In this document: piece after piece, positions 35,138 through 44,524 of the stretch | Layout: each line of letters opens with the position of its first letter | Numbering within the stretch: position 1 is the first letter of the stretch | From: Flavobacterium hungaricum | GTDB lineage: Bacteria; Bacteroidota; Bacteroidia; Flavobacteriales; Flavobacteriaceae | Direction: 5' to 3' | Length of the DNA: 64,000 nt | NCBI RefSeq assembly: GCF_015182285.1 | Contig: NZ_PRDM01000005.1 | Span: 1 to 64,000, forward strand | The notes under the pieces: generated by a model | Seen by the model: the letters and a program-made list of their open reading frames with translations, nothing else | What the model was told of the DNA's origin: nothing | The model's database searches: none | Made by a program: the position numbers and the translations under genes

Positions 35138-37150
35138 CTAGATTTTTTTCAGAACAATTTTTTCTGTTTGTTTAGCAACAAGCCCTTTGTAATATTCTTT
35201 AAGCATTTCATATTGTTCTGTAGAAATAATAGCCTCATTAATCTGATTGGCTACAGTTAATTGTAACACATTATCATTAAATGCAACATTAAATTTAAAG
35301 CTCCCCACATTATCTTCCATGTTTATTGCAGATGGTGCTGGCAAAGTTTCTACCGTAAAACCATCTGGAATTTTTATTGTTACATTAAATTTATCCAAAA
35401 ACGGAAAACCAAAGTCTACCGGATATTCTCTCACTTCCTGTTTAAATGGATTTTTTTCGTTAGCAAAAAACAATAGTGGATTAATATAAATTTTACCTCC
35501 TATTACCTCGCACAAATCGTTTCCAGCAAAAGAATATGTTTCAATTGTAGGCAGTAAAACATCTTTTTCGTTAATACGCGAATAATCGCTGATTTCGATT
35601 TTACGATTTTTATTTTCTAATTTCTCTAAATACTCTTCTTCTTTTACGCCGTCAACAGTATTTCTTGTTTTAAAAGCATTATAATCGGTACATTGTCTTC
35701 TAATTTTCCCTGTTATCTTACCCTCTGGCGCAATATCGTAACTCATAAAAACGATATCATTTGAATTTTTTTTCGGAATTAAATCGACATCTTCAGAAGT
35801 TCCGTCTTTTCTAATTAATCTTCCGTGCCAGTTCAAAGTTCGTATCGGCAGAATATTTGGAGCCGAAAACTTATCTGAGGCATCCAATAAAACTTTTCCA
35901 TTAGAAGTTTCTACTGCCGCAATTACATAATTAAAAGCTGTTCTGTTCGGAAAAATTGATATACCATTAGAACGTGTACTTACTAAAACTGGATTAGCTT
36001 CTAAACCAGAATATCGCAGCATGGCAGTAAGCATCAAATTAATGTCGCCGATATTCCCACTTCCTTCTTTGTATGCTTTTCTTACGCCTTTCTCAGTAGA
36101 ATACCCCATATAGTCATTCCACTTTACTTTTGATTTTGCAAAATTTAAAATAATCAGTATTTTTTCTTCGGCTGTTTTAGCATTGGCAATTAAAGGTTTC
36201 AAATCATCTTCAAAATAACCTGTTTTATTCAATTCTGGACCAAAACTGTCAAAATCGTAAATAGTTTTGGCTACAGATTCCCAATCGTGCGAAAGGACTT
36301 TAACCGGTGCACTTGGATATTTTATCATCGATAATTCCTGCTCCAGACTAGATCTGTAATTATTAATATTATTTACAAAATCTTCTTCTTTCATTGCCGG
36401 AATATTCTCTAGCAGATAGGTTGTTTTTGTTTCTAGATAATCTACTTTAGAAGTTGAAAAAGAAGTCTGAACTACATGTCCGTCTGTACGTTCTTTTTCT
36501 GTATAAATCATGCTTTTCTGGTTTTTCTCTACCGCTATTTTCGGAAAAATATAACCTTTCTGTCTTATATTAAAAACATAATATTCTGGCACAAAGGTTG
36601 AAAACTGAGAATAATTTACTGGAATTTCTTCTTGAAACTCCCAATCCGGCATCCAGGCAATATTTTTGGTGCGAACACTATATTTGTATTCTAAAACAGA
36701 ACCTTCTTTAACATTTGGAAATGTGATTTTTTTTCGCCCGCGGTACTTATTGACTACTTCTTCAAAAAAACCGTCACTTTTTACCTTTATTTTTTCTATT
36801 TTTCCGTTTACAAGATTATAAGTATAGGCATCAGAAAAACTCACCACTTCTCTGCTATTTCCATCTAGATAATAACTTACCTGCTGGTTTGCGTATTCTG
36901 AACCGTCTTTTTTATAGATTTTTATTCTTGTTTCTACGTCTGTAACGAGAACAAAGCCATCGGTTTCATTATACTCAATTTTCGAGTTTCCTCTTTTGTA
37001 CAAAATAGCTGCAGTTGCAGCAGAATCTTTTGGATGTGCCTTCTGTTCTAATTCAGCAACAGATACTTTTCCTAATTTAAGTTCTTGACCGTTTACAAAA
37101 GTCGCAAGCAGTAAAAAGAGTGTACTGCTAAATAGTTTAACGATTTTCAT
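35138..37150 (-). CDS. DUF3857/transglutaminase-like secreted protein, paralogue 2
   Basis: A 670-residue exported protein; signal peptide about 1-21 (ATFVNG). DUF3857 contains FPNVKEGSVLEYKYSVRT near 145. In the transglutaminase-like core the catalytic Cys is Ile (GSGNIGDINLMLTAML) and the His is Asn (FNYVIAA). It shares long blocks with paralogues 3 and 4 (for example LVSTRSNGI and LNWHGRLIRKDGTSEDVDL), so the three arose by tandem duplication. 44 bp downstream of paralogue 1. Confidence 0.85.
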   Translation of the reverse strand: MKIVKLFSSTLFLLLATFVNGQELKLGKVSVAELEQKAHPKDSAATAAILYKRGNSKIEYNETDGFVLVTDVETRIKIYKKDGSEYANQQVSYYLDGNSREVVSFSDAYTYNLVNGKIEKIKVKSDGFFEEVVNKYRGRKKITFPNVKEGSVLEYKYSVRTKNIAWMPDWEFQEEIPVNYSQFSTFVPEYYVFNIRQKGYIFPKIAVEKNQKSMIYTEKERTDGHVVQTSFSTSKVDYLETKTTYLLENIPAMKEEDFVNNINNYRSSLEQELSMIKYPSAPVKVLSHDWESVAKTIYDFDSFGPELNKTGYFEDDLKPLIANAKTAEEKILIILNFAKSKVKWNDYMGYSTEKGVRKAYKEGSGNIGDINLMLTAMLRYSGLEANPVLVSTRSNGISIFPNRTAFNYVIAAVETSNGKVLLDASDKFSAPNILPIRTLNWHGRLIRKDGTSEDVDLIPKKNSNDIVFMSYDIAPEGKITGKIRRQCTDYNAFKTRNTVDGVKEEEYLEKLENKNRKIEISDYSRINEKDVLLPTIETYSFAGNDLCEVIGGKIYINPLLFFANEKNPFKQEVREYPVDFGFPFLDKFNVTIKIPDGFTVETLPAPSAINMEDNVGSFKFNVAFNDNVLQLTVANQINEAIISTEQYEMLKEYYKGLVAKQTEKIVLKKI

Positions 37151-37194
37151 TACTATTGGTTTTGGTTAGTTTTGATTTATTATTGGGTTGTTTT

Positions 37195-39105
37195 TTAATT
37201 TTTAGTTAGAATGATTTTGGCATTATCATTTCTGGAAACCTGCTCCATAAAAAGGCGGTATTCGTCGTATTCTTTATTTGAATATTTTCCTTTATTGAGA
37301 AACATCGATCTTTTGTAAAGCAGTTTATTATTGTCTTTTTTAATGATTTCGGTTTTGTATTCTCCAAACTTCCCTTTCAATTCATAATTAGAAGGAATAA
37401 ATTCAATGTTAAAACCAGTTGGCAGATTAATCTCAATTTCGTCAGTATCGAAATAACCTCTTTGAATTTCAAACGGATTTTTTCTGTTTCGAATGCGTTT
37501 TACACTGCCATCTGTCTGATTAAAAGAATTGACTACAAAAATCATTTTGTTCCCAGAAACTGCTCCGTAACTTGTCGCGCTCAACTGAACATCTTCTGTA
37601 AAACGAATGTTTTCTTTATCGTTGTTCAGGCTGATTTTTTCTAATTTTAAATTGTTGATGTTTTCCCAGTGATTTTTATAATGCTTTTCTTTTTCTGTAG
37701 GCTGCAAATGTTCTACCCTCGTTCTTTGGCTATATTGTGATCCTTCTGAAACAATAGACAGCGCTCCTGAGAAATTACCATTTTCGTCAATAGAATAAGA
37801 TCCTTTATCTTTTTGTATATTTCCTATGTCCTCATAAATTTTGGTTCTGACAATCTGCCCTCCTTCTGGTTTTACGACCAAAACATTGCGGTCATCGGTA
37901 AAAGTTCCCTGATATCCAAATGGGTCATCCTGACTGGTGCATTCGAGCCAGACATAATCATTTCCGCTTGGAATGGCCAATATCATATGATTTCCCTGCA
38001 TAGAAACAAAATCAGATTCGATACTGGATTTATTATAGGGATCACCATACAAAATAGTGTTATACGAAGGCACATCTACAGCTTCCAAAAGCGCTTTAGT
38101 ATAATTGCTTAAAGCTTTACAGTCGCCGTAACCTAACCTGTCTACATCTGACGCCAGCATGGGTTTCCAGCCTCCGATTCCTACCTGAATGCTGACATAT
38201 CTGGATTTTTTCTGTACAAAATCATAAATAATTTTTGCTTTTTTTATCGGATCTTTTTCATTTCCTACCAGCGCTTTTATTTTAGTTTTTGTTTCTTCTG
38301 GCAGTTCAGTAGTTCCGTTTAAGATGTTATCACTGTACCATTTTCCAAATGCTTCCCAAGTAGCAGCGTTCCCATCAACACCTTCAAGATGAAATTTCTC
38401 CAATCCCATCATTACCCTTGGAAACAGATCACTAGACGAGGGACTGTAATCTTCTCTTTTTTGTGCTGCAATATTGACTGCTGTGTAACTAAGCTTAGTA
38501 TCTGTCTCTTCTTGTTTTTTTATATTATAACCTGAAAACTGGAATTCCTTTTTTTTGAACCCCAAATTATTTGGAAAAGTGACATTCAAAACACTTTTTT
38601 CAACACTTGCATAATAACCGCTTAAAAAAGCCCACTGCGGAATAAAAGCGGTATTAGAAGTTTCGACTTCACACGTATAAACAATGGTAAAAGGATAAGT
38701 AACTGGAGTGTAGTCCAGAAAAACGACACGGCTGTCTGAGAAAAGCGTACTGCCGCTTACAGCGCTTTGATCTCTAAAATCTTTGCGCTTAATCTTTTTG
38801 ATTTCGCCGCCCAAACTATTATAAACAACTGCCTCTATATTTTTAATCGAAGTTTTTTTGTCATAATGCTGATATGCTTCTATATGATTAAGTCCTTTTT
38901 CGTTTAAAACAGTTACGACTCTTTGGGATTTCATATTCATGCTTCGCTGCGAAACGATAACGATGTCCATCTGATCCAGACGCACTACAGCATTGGCATT
39001 TTCTTTTAAACTATCGGCAATGGTTAATATAGAATATTCTGCTTTCTGGGCGTAAGAAAATAACGTAAATAGTAAAAAAATAAACGTGTAATAAAGGCTT
39101 TTCAT
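37195..39105 (-). CDS. DUF3857/transglutaminase domain protein, paralogue 1 (likely active triad)
   Basis: A 636-residue exported protein and the first gene of the tandem array. Signal peptide about 1-19 (LFSYA). DUF3857 is at about 55-210; the transglutaminase-like core at about 285-400 keeps the catalytic Cys (YGDCKALSNY), a His (GNHMILAI) and an Asp-rich segment after (TSQDDP). It is more divergent from the other three than they are from each other. It is therefore the best candidate to retain enzyme activity (protein cross-linking or peptide cleavage). A promoter lies about 20 nt upstream. Confidence 0.87.
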   Translation of the reverse strand: MKSLYYTFIFLLFTLFSYAQKAEYSILTIADSLKENANAVVRLDQMDIVIVSQRSMNMKSQRVVTVLNEKGLNHIEAYQHYDKKTSIKNIEAVVYNSLGGEIKKIKRKDFRDQSAVSGSTLFSDSRVVFLDYTPVTYPFTIVYTCEVETSNTAFIPQWAFLSGYYASVEKSVLNVTFPNNLGFKKKEFQFSGYNIKKQEETDTKLSYTAVNIAAQKREDYSPSSSDLFPRVMMGLEKFHLEGVDGNAATWEAFGKWYSDNILNGTTELPEETKTKIKALVGNEKDPIKKAKIIYDFVQKKSRYVSIQVGIGGWKPMLASDVDRLGYGDCKALSNYTKALLEAVDVPSYNTILYGDPYNKSSIESDFVSMQGNHMILAIPSGNDYVWLECTSQDDPFGYQGTFTDDRNVLVVKPEGGQIVRTKIYEDIGNIQKDKGSYSIDENGNFSGALSIVSEGSQYSQRTRVEHLQPTEKEKHYKNHWENINNLKLEKISLNNDKENIRFTEDVQLSATSYGAVSGNKMIFVVNSFNQTDGSVKRIRNRKNPFEIQRGYFDTDEIEINLPTGFNIEFIPSNYELKGKFGEYKTEIIKKDNNKLLYKRSMFLNKGKYSNKEYDEYRLFMEQVSRNDNAKIILTKN

Positions 39106-39121
39106 TAGTAAGTAATTTCGT

Positions 39122-39155
39122 CAAATATATATTATTTTCAGAAATTCTTAACAAA
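39122..39155 (-). promoter_or_regulatory. Promoter of the DUF3857 operon
   Basis: Minus-strand TTTG (39155-39152), 22-nt spacer, TATATTTG (39129-39122), ahead of the ATG at 39105. It should drive the four DUF3857 genes and mazG-like gene. Confidence 0.6.
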
Positions 39156-39169
39156 TGTTTAATTTATTT

Positions 39170-39622
39170 TTACTCTTTATTTTTACTGTCTATTAGTATT
39201 GTTACAGGACCGTCATTTAAGAGACTGACTTTCATATCGGCACCAAAAATTCCGGTTTGTACTTTCTTTTGAAATTCTTTTTCCAGAGTTTTTACAAAGT
39301 TCTCATACATCGGAATTGCAAACTCTGGTTTTGAAGCTTTTATGTAAGAAGGACGGTTTCCTTTTTTAGTAGAAGCATGAAGTGTAAATTGAGAAACGAC
39401 AATAATATCGCCATCAACATCTTGAACCGAGCAGTTCATGACATCATTTTCATCACCAAAAATTCTCATTTTAATAATTTTTCCTGCAAGCCAGTCAACA
39501 TCTTCCTGAGTATCCTCATCTTCAATTCCAACTAAAATCAATAAGCCTTTTTGAATTTCGGCAGTGATTTTTTCATCTACTGTTACAGAAGCTTGAGAAA
39601 CTCTTTGGATAACTACTTTCAT
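39170..39622 (-). CDS. dtd: D-aminoacyl-tRNA deacylase
   Basis: Hydrolyses D-amino acids mischarged on tRNA (notably D-Tyr). The 150 residues are full length. The two catalytic-pocket motifs are present: VSQFTLHAS (SQxxL) and NDGPVTILID (GP cis-proline motif) near the C-terminus, and the start MKVVIQRVSQASVTV is typical. Cytosolic homodimer in relatives. The gap of about 150 bp to rsgA shows no clear promoter. Confidence 0.96.
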   Translation of the reverse strand: MKVVIQRVSQASVTVDEKITAEIQKGLLILVGIEDEDTQEDVDWLAGKIIKMRIFGDENDVMNCSVQDVDGDIIVVSQFTLHASTKKGNRPSYIKASKPEFAIPMYENFVKTLEKEFQKKVQTGIFGADMKVSLLNDGPVTILIDSKNKE

Positions 39623-39769
39623 TTTGTTGACATGTGGTTTTAAGCCACAGATTAAAGGATTATTTGGATTTTATTTATGAATGTTAGCTGCATGGCAATG
39701 TAGCTCTACAAGTGCAAATTGGCGATTATCTGGGATTTGAAATTTAAAAGAAATGGAATTTATTATTTC

Positions 39770-40747
39770 TTACTTTCTCGTTTCATCACTCGCGGCCCTA
39801 TCTTCTCCATAAGTGTCTGTACGATAATGTTCGTCATCGCCCTCTAGGATTTTAAGATAGCTGTTGTATCGAGACCAAGCGATCTCGTCTTTTTCTAAAG
39901 CTGCTTTTATAGCACAATGCGGTTCTTCTTTGTGTAAACAGTTGTTAAACTTACATTGATATTTCAGCTTGAAAAATTCTGGAAAATACCCGCTTATTTC
40001 TGTAGGTTCCATATCTACAATTCCGAAACCTTTTATTCCCGGCGTATCAATAATTCGGGCATCAAAAGACAAATCATACATTTCAGCAAAAGTCGTAGTA
40101 TGCTGCCCCTGCTTGCTTTGTTCTGAAATGACAGAGGTTTTTAAATGTAAACTTGGCTCCATGGCATTTACCAAAGTTGATTTCCCAACTCCAGAATGTC
40201 CCGAAAACATACTTACTTTTCCCACCATCATTTCTTTTAATTTGTCAACACCCTTATTTTCTGTTGAAGAAATGCGAAGACATTTATATCCAATTTCCTG
40301 ATAAATGTGCTGCAGATAAAGCTGATCGTCTAAAGTTTGTTCTGTTAAAGTATCTATTTTATTAAAAACAAGAACCGCCTCAATTCCGTATGCTTCTGCA
40401 GTAACCAGAAAACGATCTATAAAACTGGTAGTCGTTGGCGGATTATCAATCGTAATCAGTAAAAAAACCTGATCGATATTCGAAGCAATAATGTGAATCT
40501 GTTTGGATAAGTTAACCGATTTACGAACGATGTAGTTTTTTCTTTCGTGAATTTTATGAATCGTTCCCGTTAAGGTATCGGAAGTTTCTTCGAGTTCATA
40601 ATCGACAATATCGCCCACAGCAATTGGGTTGGTACTTTTGATACCTTTCATTCTGAATTTCCCTTTCATACGGCATTCTATAAAATCGCCTTTTTCAGAT
40701 TTTACGGTGTACCAGCTTCCTGTAGATTTATAAACGAGTCCTGTCAT
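39770..40747 (-). CDS. rsgA: Ribosome small subunit-dependent GTPase A
   Basis: Circularly permuted GTPase aiding late 30S maturation. An N-terminal OB fold (about 1-70) precedes the permuted G domain: NKID (129-132, G4), GHSGVGKS (183-190, G1), DTPG (234-237, G3). A C-terminal zinc finger uses C265, C270, H272, C278. The 325 residues match RsgA. Promoter-like TAATTTTG at 40817-40810. Confidence 0.96.
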   Translation of the reverse strand: MTGLVYKSTGSWYTVKSEKGDFIECRMKGKFRMKGIKSTNPIAVGDIVDYELEETSDTLTGTIHKIHERKNYIVRKSVNLSKQIHIIASNIDQVFLLITIDNPPTTTSFIDRFLVTAEAYGIEAVLVFNKIDTLTEQTLDDQLYLQHIYQEIGYKCLRISSTENKGVDKLKEMMVGKVSMFSGHSGVGKSTLVNAMEPSLHLKTSVISEQSKQGQHTTTFAEMYDLSFDARIIDTPGIKGFGIVDMEPTEISGYFPEFFKLKYQCKFNNCLHKEEPHCAIKAALEKDEIAWSRYNSYLKILEGDDEHYRTDTYGEDRAASDETRK

Positions 40748-40809
40748 TCTTTAATTTTAGATTGCAGCTTTTAGATTTCTGATTGTTTTGAAATCTAAAA
40801 AATAAAAGG

Positions 40810-40841
40810 CAAAATTACGTTTTTAGAATTGAACAACGCAA
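40810..40841 (-). promoter_or_regulatory. rsgA promoter
   Basis: Minus-strand TTG (40841-40839), 21-nt spacer, TAATTTTG (40817-40810). A leader of about 55 nt. Confidence 0.5.
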
Positions 40842-40885
40842 CTTCGCCTTTTAAATTTGAAAGACATCTTATTTATTTAAAGCCA

Positions 40886-43800
40886 TTACCAAACGATTTC
40901 GGCTAAAACTTCATTTTCTTTTATTTTTCCAAGCTGAATTGTTTTTAAAGTTTTAGTCACTTTTCCTGCTTTGGTAGTATAAATTTCTATCATAATCGTC
41001 GCAGGACCGTTTTCTGTTAATTGCGTTTCGCCAAAATAATTGGTTTTAATTAAATATTTCCCTTTGATTGCATTACGAATCAAATATTGCTCTGGGCCAT
41101 AACCCTGTGTAAAGTCTTTTGAGAATCTTGCGCCTGCCTCAGTACTGGTATGACTATAGTAACATTCTTCTCCGTTTGGTTCAACTACATGAAGATCTAA
41201 ATCTACATCCATTTGATTCCAATTCATGAGAATTCTAATATCAACTGGCATTTTATCCAAATATTTTTTATCTAATTTTCCTGTTTTCAAACCTGAATGT
41301 TGTGTAATCATTCGGTTCAAATCCATTAGAATAATATCTTCAACACCCTCATATTGCCCACGCATTTCTCCGTAATAATTCACTTCTAAGGCTTTAATCA
41401 ATTCATCAAAAGCTTCCTGATATTTTCCAGCATCTTCAAGAGTCAAAGCATAATCACGTAAACTCTGCGGTTCGTGCGATCTCCATTTTACCACTTGTTT
41501 TGCAGTATAGACCGCATCATCATAATCTTTCCATTCGCGCAAAGTATAGGTCAATGTTTTATAAAGCTGATGATTTTCTAATCCTAAATCTGCAATATTA
41601 CTGATAACCTGCAATGCTTTTTTGATATCGCCCTGATTGTAGAAAAAATGCGCAACATCAAAATAAAAACTCGGATTTCTTTCCTGTGCCTTTCTTAATT
41701 CAAAATACAAATCGTATTGTTTTTCTTTTGGCGCTGCTGCTAAAGCTTTTAAATATAATCGGTCTGGGTTCCAAGATTTTGTTGTTGTCACACTCTTATT
41801 ACCCGCTTTCTTTTTTGTAGTTATTATGATAACTCCATCTGCTCCCCTGCTTCCATAAATAGCTGTTGCAGCTGCATCTTTCAAAACATCAACAGAATCG
41901 ATATCTTCTTTTACATCTGTTAATTCCCCCTCATAAATCTGACCGTCTACTATAATTAAAGGCTTTTTTGAATCTCCTGATAGATAACCTCTAACAGTCT
42001 GACTTTGTTTATCTCCATCACGATATACTGGCACGCCTTCTGTTTTTCCTTCTAACTTTTGCGACATATTATTTGTTAGCCCCGAAACAACCTTTTTTTG
42101 AATCTCATATCCAGCTGCCTCAACTTCATCATTTTTTGAAGTATCTATAATTTCACTACCCACTTTTTTATCTTTCAACTCCACAATTTTTGGCGCATCT
42201 TCAATAACTTCTTGCGATTTTGCAACAACTGGTGTAACAAATTTAACCTGATCAACTTTTGCGGGAGGAGGAGAAGCTTGTGTATTATAAACAGCATTAT
42301 CCTCAGCTATAACTTCATTAACTGGCCCTGATCCAACAGGTTCATCAATAGTTAAAACAGCATCTGGATCTCCCTTTATTGTTTCCCTTGCATTGCGTTT
42401 CTTGTATTTGGATCTTGGAATAACTTTCGGAGCCACATATTTTATATCTTCTTTCCACCAAGAATTTAAAGCTGTAAAATAACCGTCTACATTTTCCCAG
42501 TTACTTTTTTGTTTTGCGCTATTTCTATCTTGCTCCTGCTTTTTAATTCTGTCAAATTCTGTGCGTAATTCAGCCGGAGGAATAATATCATACATGATAT
42601 AATCTTGAAGATTTTCCAAGACAATCAGAGACGTATTTTTGGTAATGATTCCATATTTCTTTCCTAAAGTTTCAATTTCCTGAGCATTTTTCTCGTATTG
42701 CAATTCAAGATTGGCGATCTTTTTCTGAGCCCAAAGCTTTTCGACATTAACTTCATTTGTACTTTGAACAGCGGCATCTAACGTTATTTTTCTTTCTAAA
42801 ACAGCATCATCGCCATTTCCGAACAGCAGCGTAATTTCATTTTTCGGATTTAGTGAAATTCCAGCAAAACTAAAACTTCCAGAAACTGGAGTTCCTTCCA
42901 TCGGAAATAAATCGGTAATCAACAGATTTTCTTTTATTCCTAAAAACTTTAGATTCGTATTTGTCAATTTACCCAAAGCATTTTCTGTACTCAATTGATT
43001 CAAATTGATGAAATTGCCGCCCGTTTGCGAAGCCGTATAATTTAAAAAAGCAAAATCTGCAGAAACGCAAGATGAAATCGTAAATACTGGTTTTTTCGTT
43101 TTAGGAAATGAATTTTCGCTCAAAGAAGACAAACCATCCGTAGAAAACAAATACTGATCGTGATTTGCAAAAGTTAACTGCGAATAACGAGTTCCTCCAT
43201 CGTATTTTGTATTTTCTAAAACCGTTTTTAATTCACTCCAATTTCCATTCGAAATCACAAACTCTTTTTGCTTTTCAAAAATGTAATTTAAAAAGTACAA
43301 CGTCACTTTGGTGTTTTGTATTTTTTGAAAATAAGCCTCCAATAAATCCAATTCTTTTTTCAGATCACGAGTCTGGCAGCTTAATGAATTATCCCAAATT
43401 AAACCAATTGAAGACGGAATTTTTCTTGCTTTTGTATTGCCTTCAATAAAAACATTTCCATAAAAATAATATTGACCACCAGCATCCTGAGTCAAAACAC
43501 TTGGCGCATTGTTTTGTATTGGAACTTCAAAAACTATTTTTTCTGTCGGCTGATAATTTTCTTTTTCGAAAGAAGCATTAAAGGATTGATCCCATTTTGA
43601 AAAGGAAATTCTGGACGATTTTTCGATAATTTTTGGTGAAGTTGAAGCGCCAAGAACAGAAATTTTCACTGAAAATTTATCCAATTTCTTAGGATAACGA
43701 CTTACCAACTGGTAAGCCAGATTATTTTTGTCTGAAGCCGTAAGTTCTTCTTCATACCCAATTATCACAATTCGTTCTCCGTTTGGCATTAAAGGATAAA

Positions 43801-44227
43801 TTCGGGTTTTAAAATTATTCCCGTCTACTTTTTCCAGCAATCCTGGATCAACTCTACGATGTTCAATGGCTTCAAAAACTTGTTTCCCTTTATTTTTATT
43901 TACAGGAACCGCTTCTCTCATTTTTCCATTAATGTCAATGGCATATCTTGAAACCGAAACATTCTCGGGCAATGGAAAAATCAATTCTGCTTCCATCTGG
44001 CGGTTTCCCGAATTAAAAAAATGCATTTCGGCAGTTGTGTAAGCGATATTGCCAACCACTTTCACATTTACAAGCAGCTGGCTCATTCTGACTTTTTCAG
44101 CTTCTTCACCTTTGACTGACATTTCTGGACTCTGCGCAAAAGTTTTGGTTCCGAAAAACAGCAGAACATAAAATAATAATTTCAAATGGGCTTGAAATTT
44201 TTCTGGCTTAAACATTTTTGATTTCAT
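40886..44227 (-). CDS. VIT/VWA mosaic protein with TonB-linker-like and plug-like segments
   Basis: A 1113-residue exported protein (signal about 1-32, ending TFAQ). Order: VIT domain (about 35-165, with EAELIFPLPENVSVSRYAID and RIYPLMPNGER), a von Willebrand A-like region (about 255-400), a charged linker, TonB-linker-like blocks (615-649 ETIKGDPDAVLTIDEPVG..., 657-694 KVDQVKFVTPVVAK...), a segment like the plug start of SusC-type receptors (746-806, LIIVDGQIYEGE and SVDVLKDAAATAIYGSRGAD), TPR-like helices (about 820-1000) and a DUF2135-like C-terminus (about 1010-1110, MNWNQMDVDLDLHVVEPNGE). The linker blocks are in the opposite order to TonB (7640-7849). Envelope-located; function unknown. 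Confidence 0.88.
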   Translation of the reverse strand: MKSKMFKPEKFQAHLKLLFYVLLFFGTKTFAQSPEMSVKGEEAEKVRMSQLLVNVKVVGNIAYTTAEMHFFNSGNRQMEAELIFPLPENVSVSRYAIDINGKMREAVPVNKNKGKQVFEAIEHRRVDPGLLEKVDGNNFKTRIYPLMPNGERIVIIGYEEELTASDKNNLAYQLVSRYPKKLDKFSVKISVLGASTSPKIIEKSSRISFSKWDQSFNASFEKENYQPTEKIVFEVPIQNNAPSVLTQDAGGQYYFYGNVFIEGNTKARKIPSSIGLIWDNSLSCQTRDLKKELDLLEAYFQKIQNTKVTLYFLNYIFEKQKEFVISNGNWSELKTVLENTKYDGGTRYSQLTFANHDQYLFSTDGLSSLSENSFPKTKKPVFTISSCVSADFAFLNYTASQTGGNFINLNQLSTENALGKLTNTNLKFLGIKENLLITDLFPMEGTPVSGSFSFAGISLNPKNEITLLFGNGDDAVLERKITLDAAVQSTNEVNVEKLWAQKKIANLELQYEKNAQEIETLGKKYGIITKNTSLIVLENLQDYIMYDIIPPAELRTEFDRIKKQEQDRNSAKQKSNWENVDGYFTALNSWWKEDIKYVAPKVIPRSKYKKRNARETIKGDPDAVLTIDEPVGSGPVNEVIAEDNAVYNTQASPPPAKVDQVKFVTPVVAKSQEVIEDAPKIVELKDKKVGSEIIDTSKNDEVEAAGYEIQKKVVSGLTNNMSQKLEGKTEGVPVYRDGDKQSQTVRGYLSGDSKKPLIIVDGQIYEGELTDVKEDIDSVDVLKDAAATAIYGSRGADGVIIITTKKKAGNKSVTTTKSWNPDRLYLKALAAAPKEKQYDLYFELRKAQERNPSFYFDVAHFFYNQGDIKKALQVISNIADLGLENHQLYKTLTYTLREWKDYDDAVYTAKQVVKWRSHEPQSLRDYALTLEDAGKYQEAFDELIKALEVNYYGEMRGQYEGVEDIILMDLNRMITQHSGLKTGKLDKKYLDKMPVDIRILMNWNQMDVDLDLHVVEPNGEECYYSHTSTEAGARFSKDFTQGYGPEQYLIRNAIKGKYLIKTNYFGETQLTENGPATIMIEIYTTKAGKVTKTLKTIQLGKIKENEVLAEIVW
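42146..42385 (-). other. TonB-linker-derived segment in swapped order inside the VIT gene
   Basis: Codons 615-694. Block A (ETIKGDPDAVLTIDEPVG..VYNT) comes first, then a short PPPA and block B (KVDQVKFVTPVVAK..KKVGSEII). In tonB (7640-7849) the order is proline run, B, then A. Both blocks are similar at protein and DNA level. Confidence 0.88.
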
Positions 44228-44264
44228 GACTCGAAAGTTAAGGTTCTATAATCATATAGAGAAT

Positions 44265-44272
44265 CAAAAATA
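44265..44272 (-). promoter_or_regulatory. -7 element for the VIT gene
   Basis: TATTTTTG on the minus strand, about 38 nt before the ATG at 44227. No matching TTTG upstream. Confidence 0.4.
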
Positions 44273-44304
44273 TAAAAAGGTTGGCAGCCGTGAAAAAAAA
44301 ATTA

Positions 44305-44515
44305 AATCATACAAGTGATATAAGAAAATATTAGCTGAAGATTGAAGCAGTAAGTCAGAGAATATAGAAGTTTAGAACAAAAAATCTCCAAAACTTTAAA
44401 TTAATAAAGCAATGGAGATTCTTAAAAAACAATATAATTTTAATATTATGATATAAGAAAACCCAAGATCAGCGTTTTATAGAAACTTAAATTATCTTAT
44501 ATCACTTATATGGTT
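44305..44515. repeat. Inverted repeat, AAGTGATATAAG arms
   Basis: Arms 44305-44329 and 44491-44515 match at 22-23 of 25 positions (right arm reverse complement begins AACCATATAAGTGATATAAG). It belongs to the same family as 59324-59396 and 29591-29616. It occupies most of the gap between the VIT gene and the aromatic operon; no gene seen there. Confidence 0.75.
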
Positions 44516-44524
44516 CAGCAAAAA

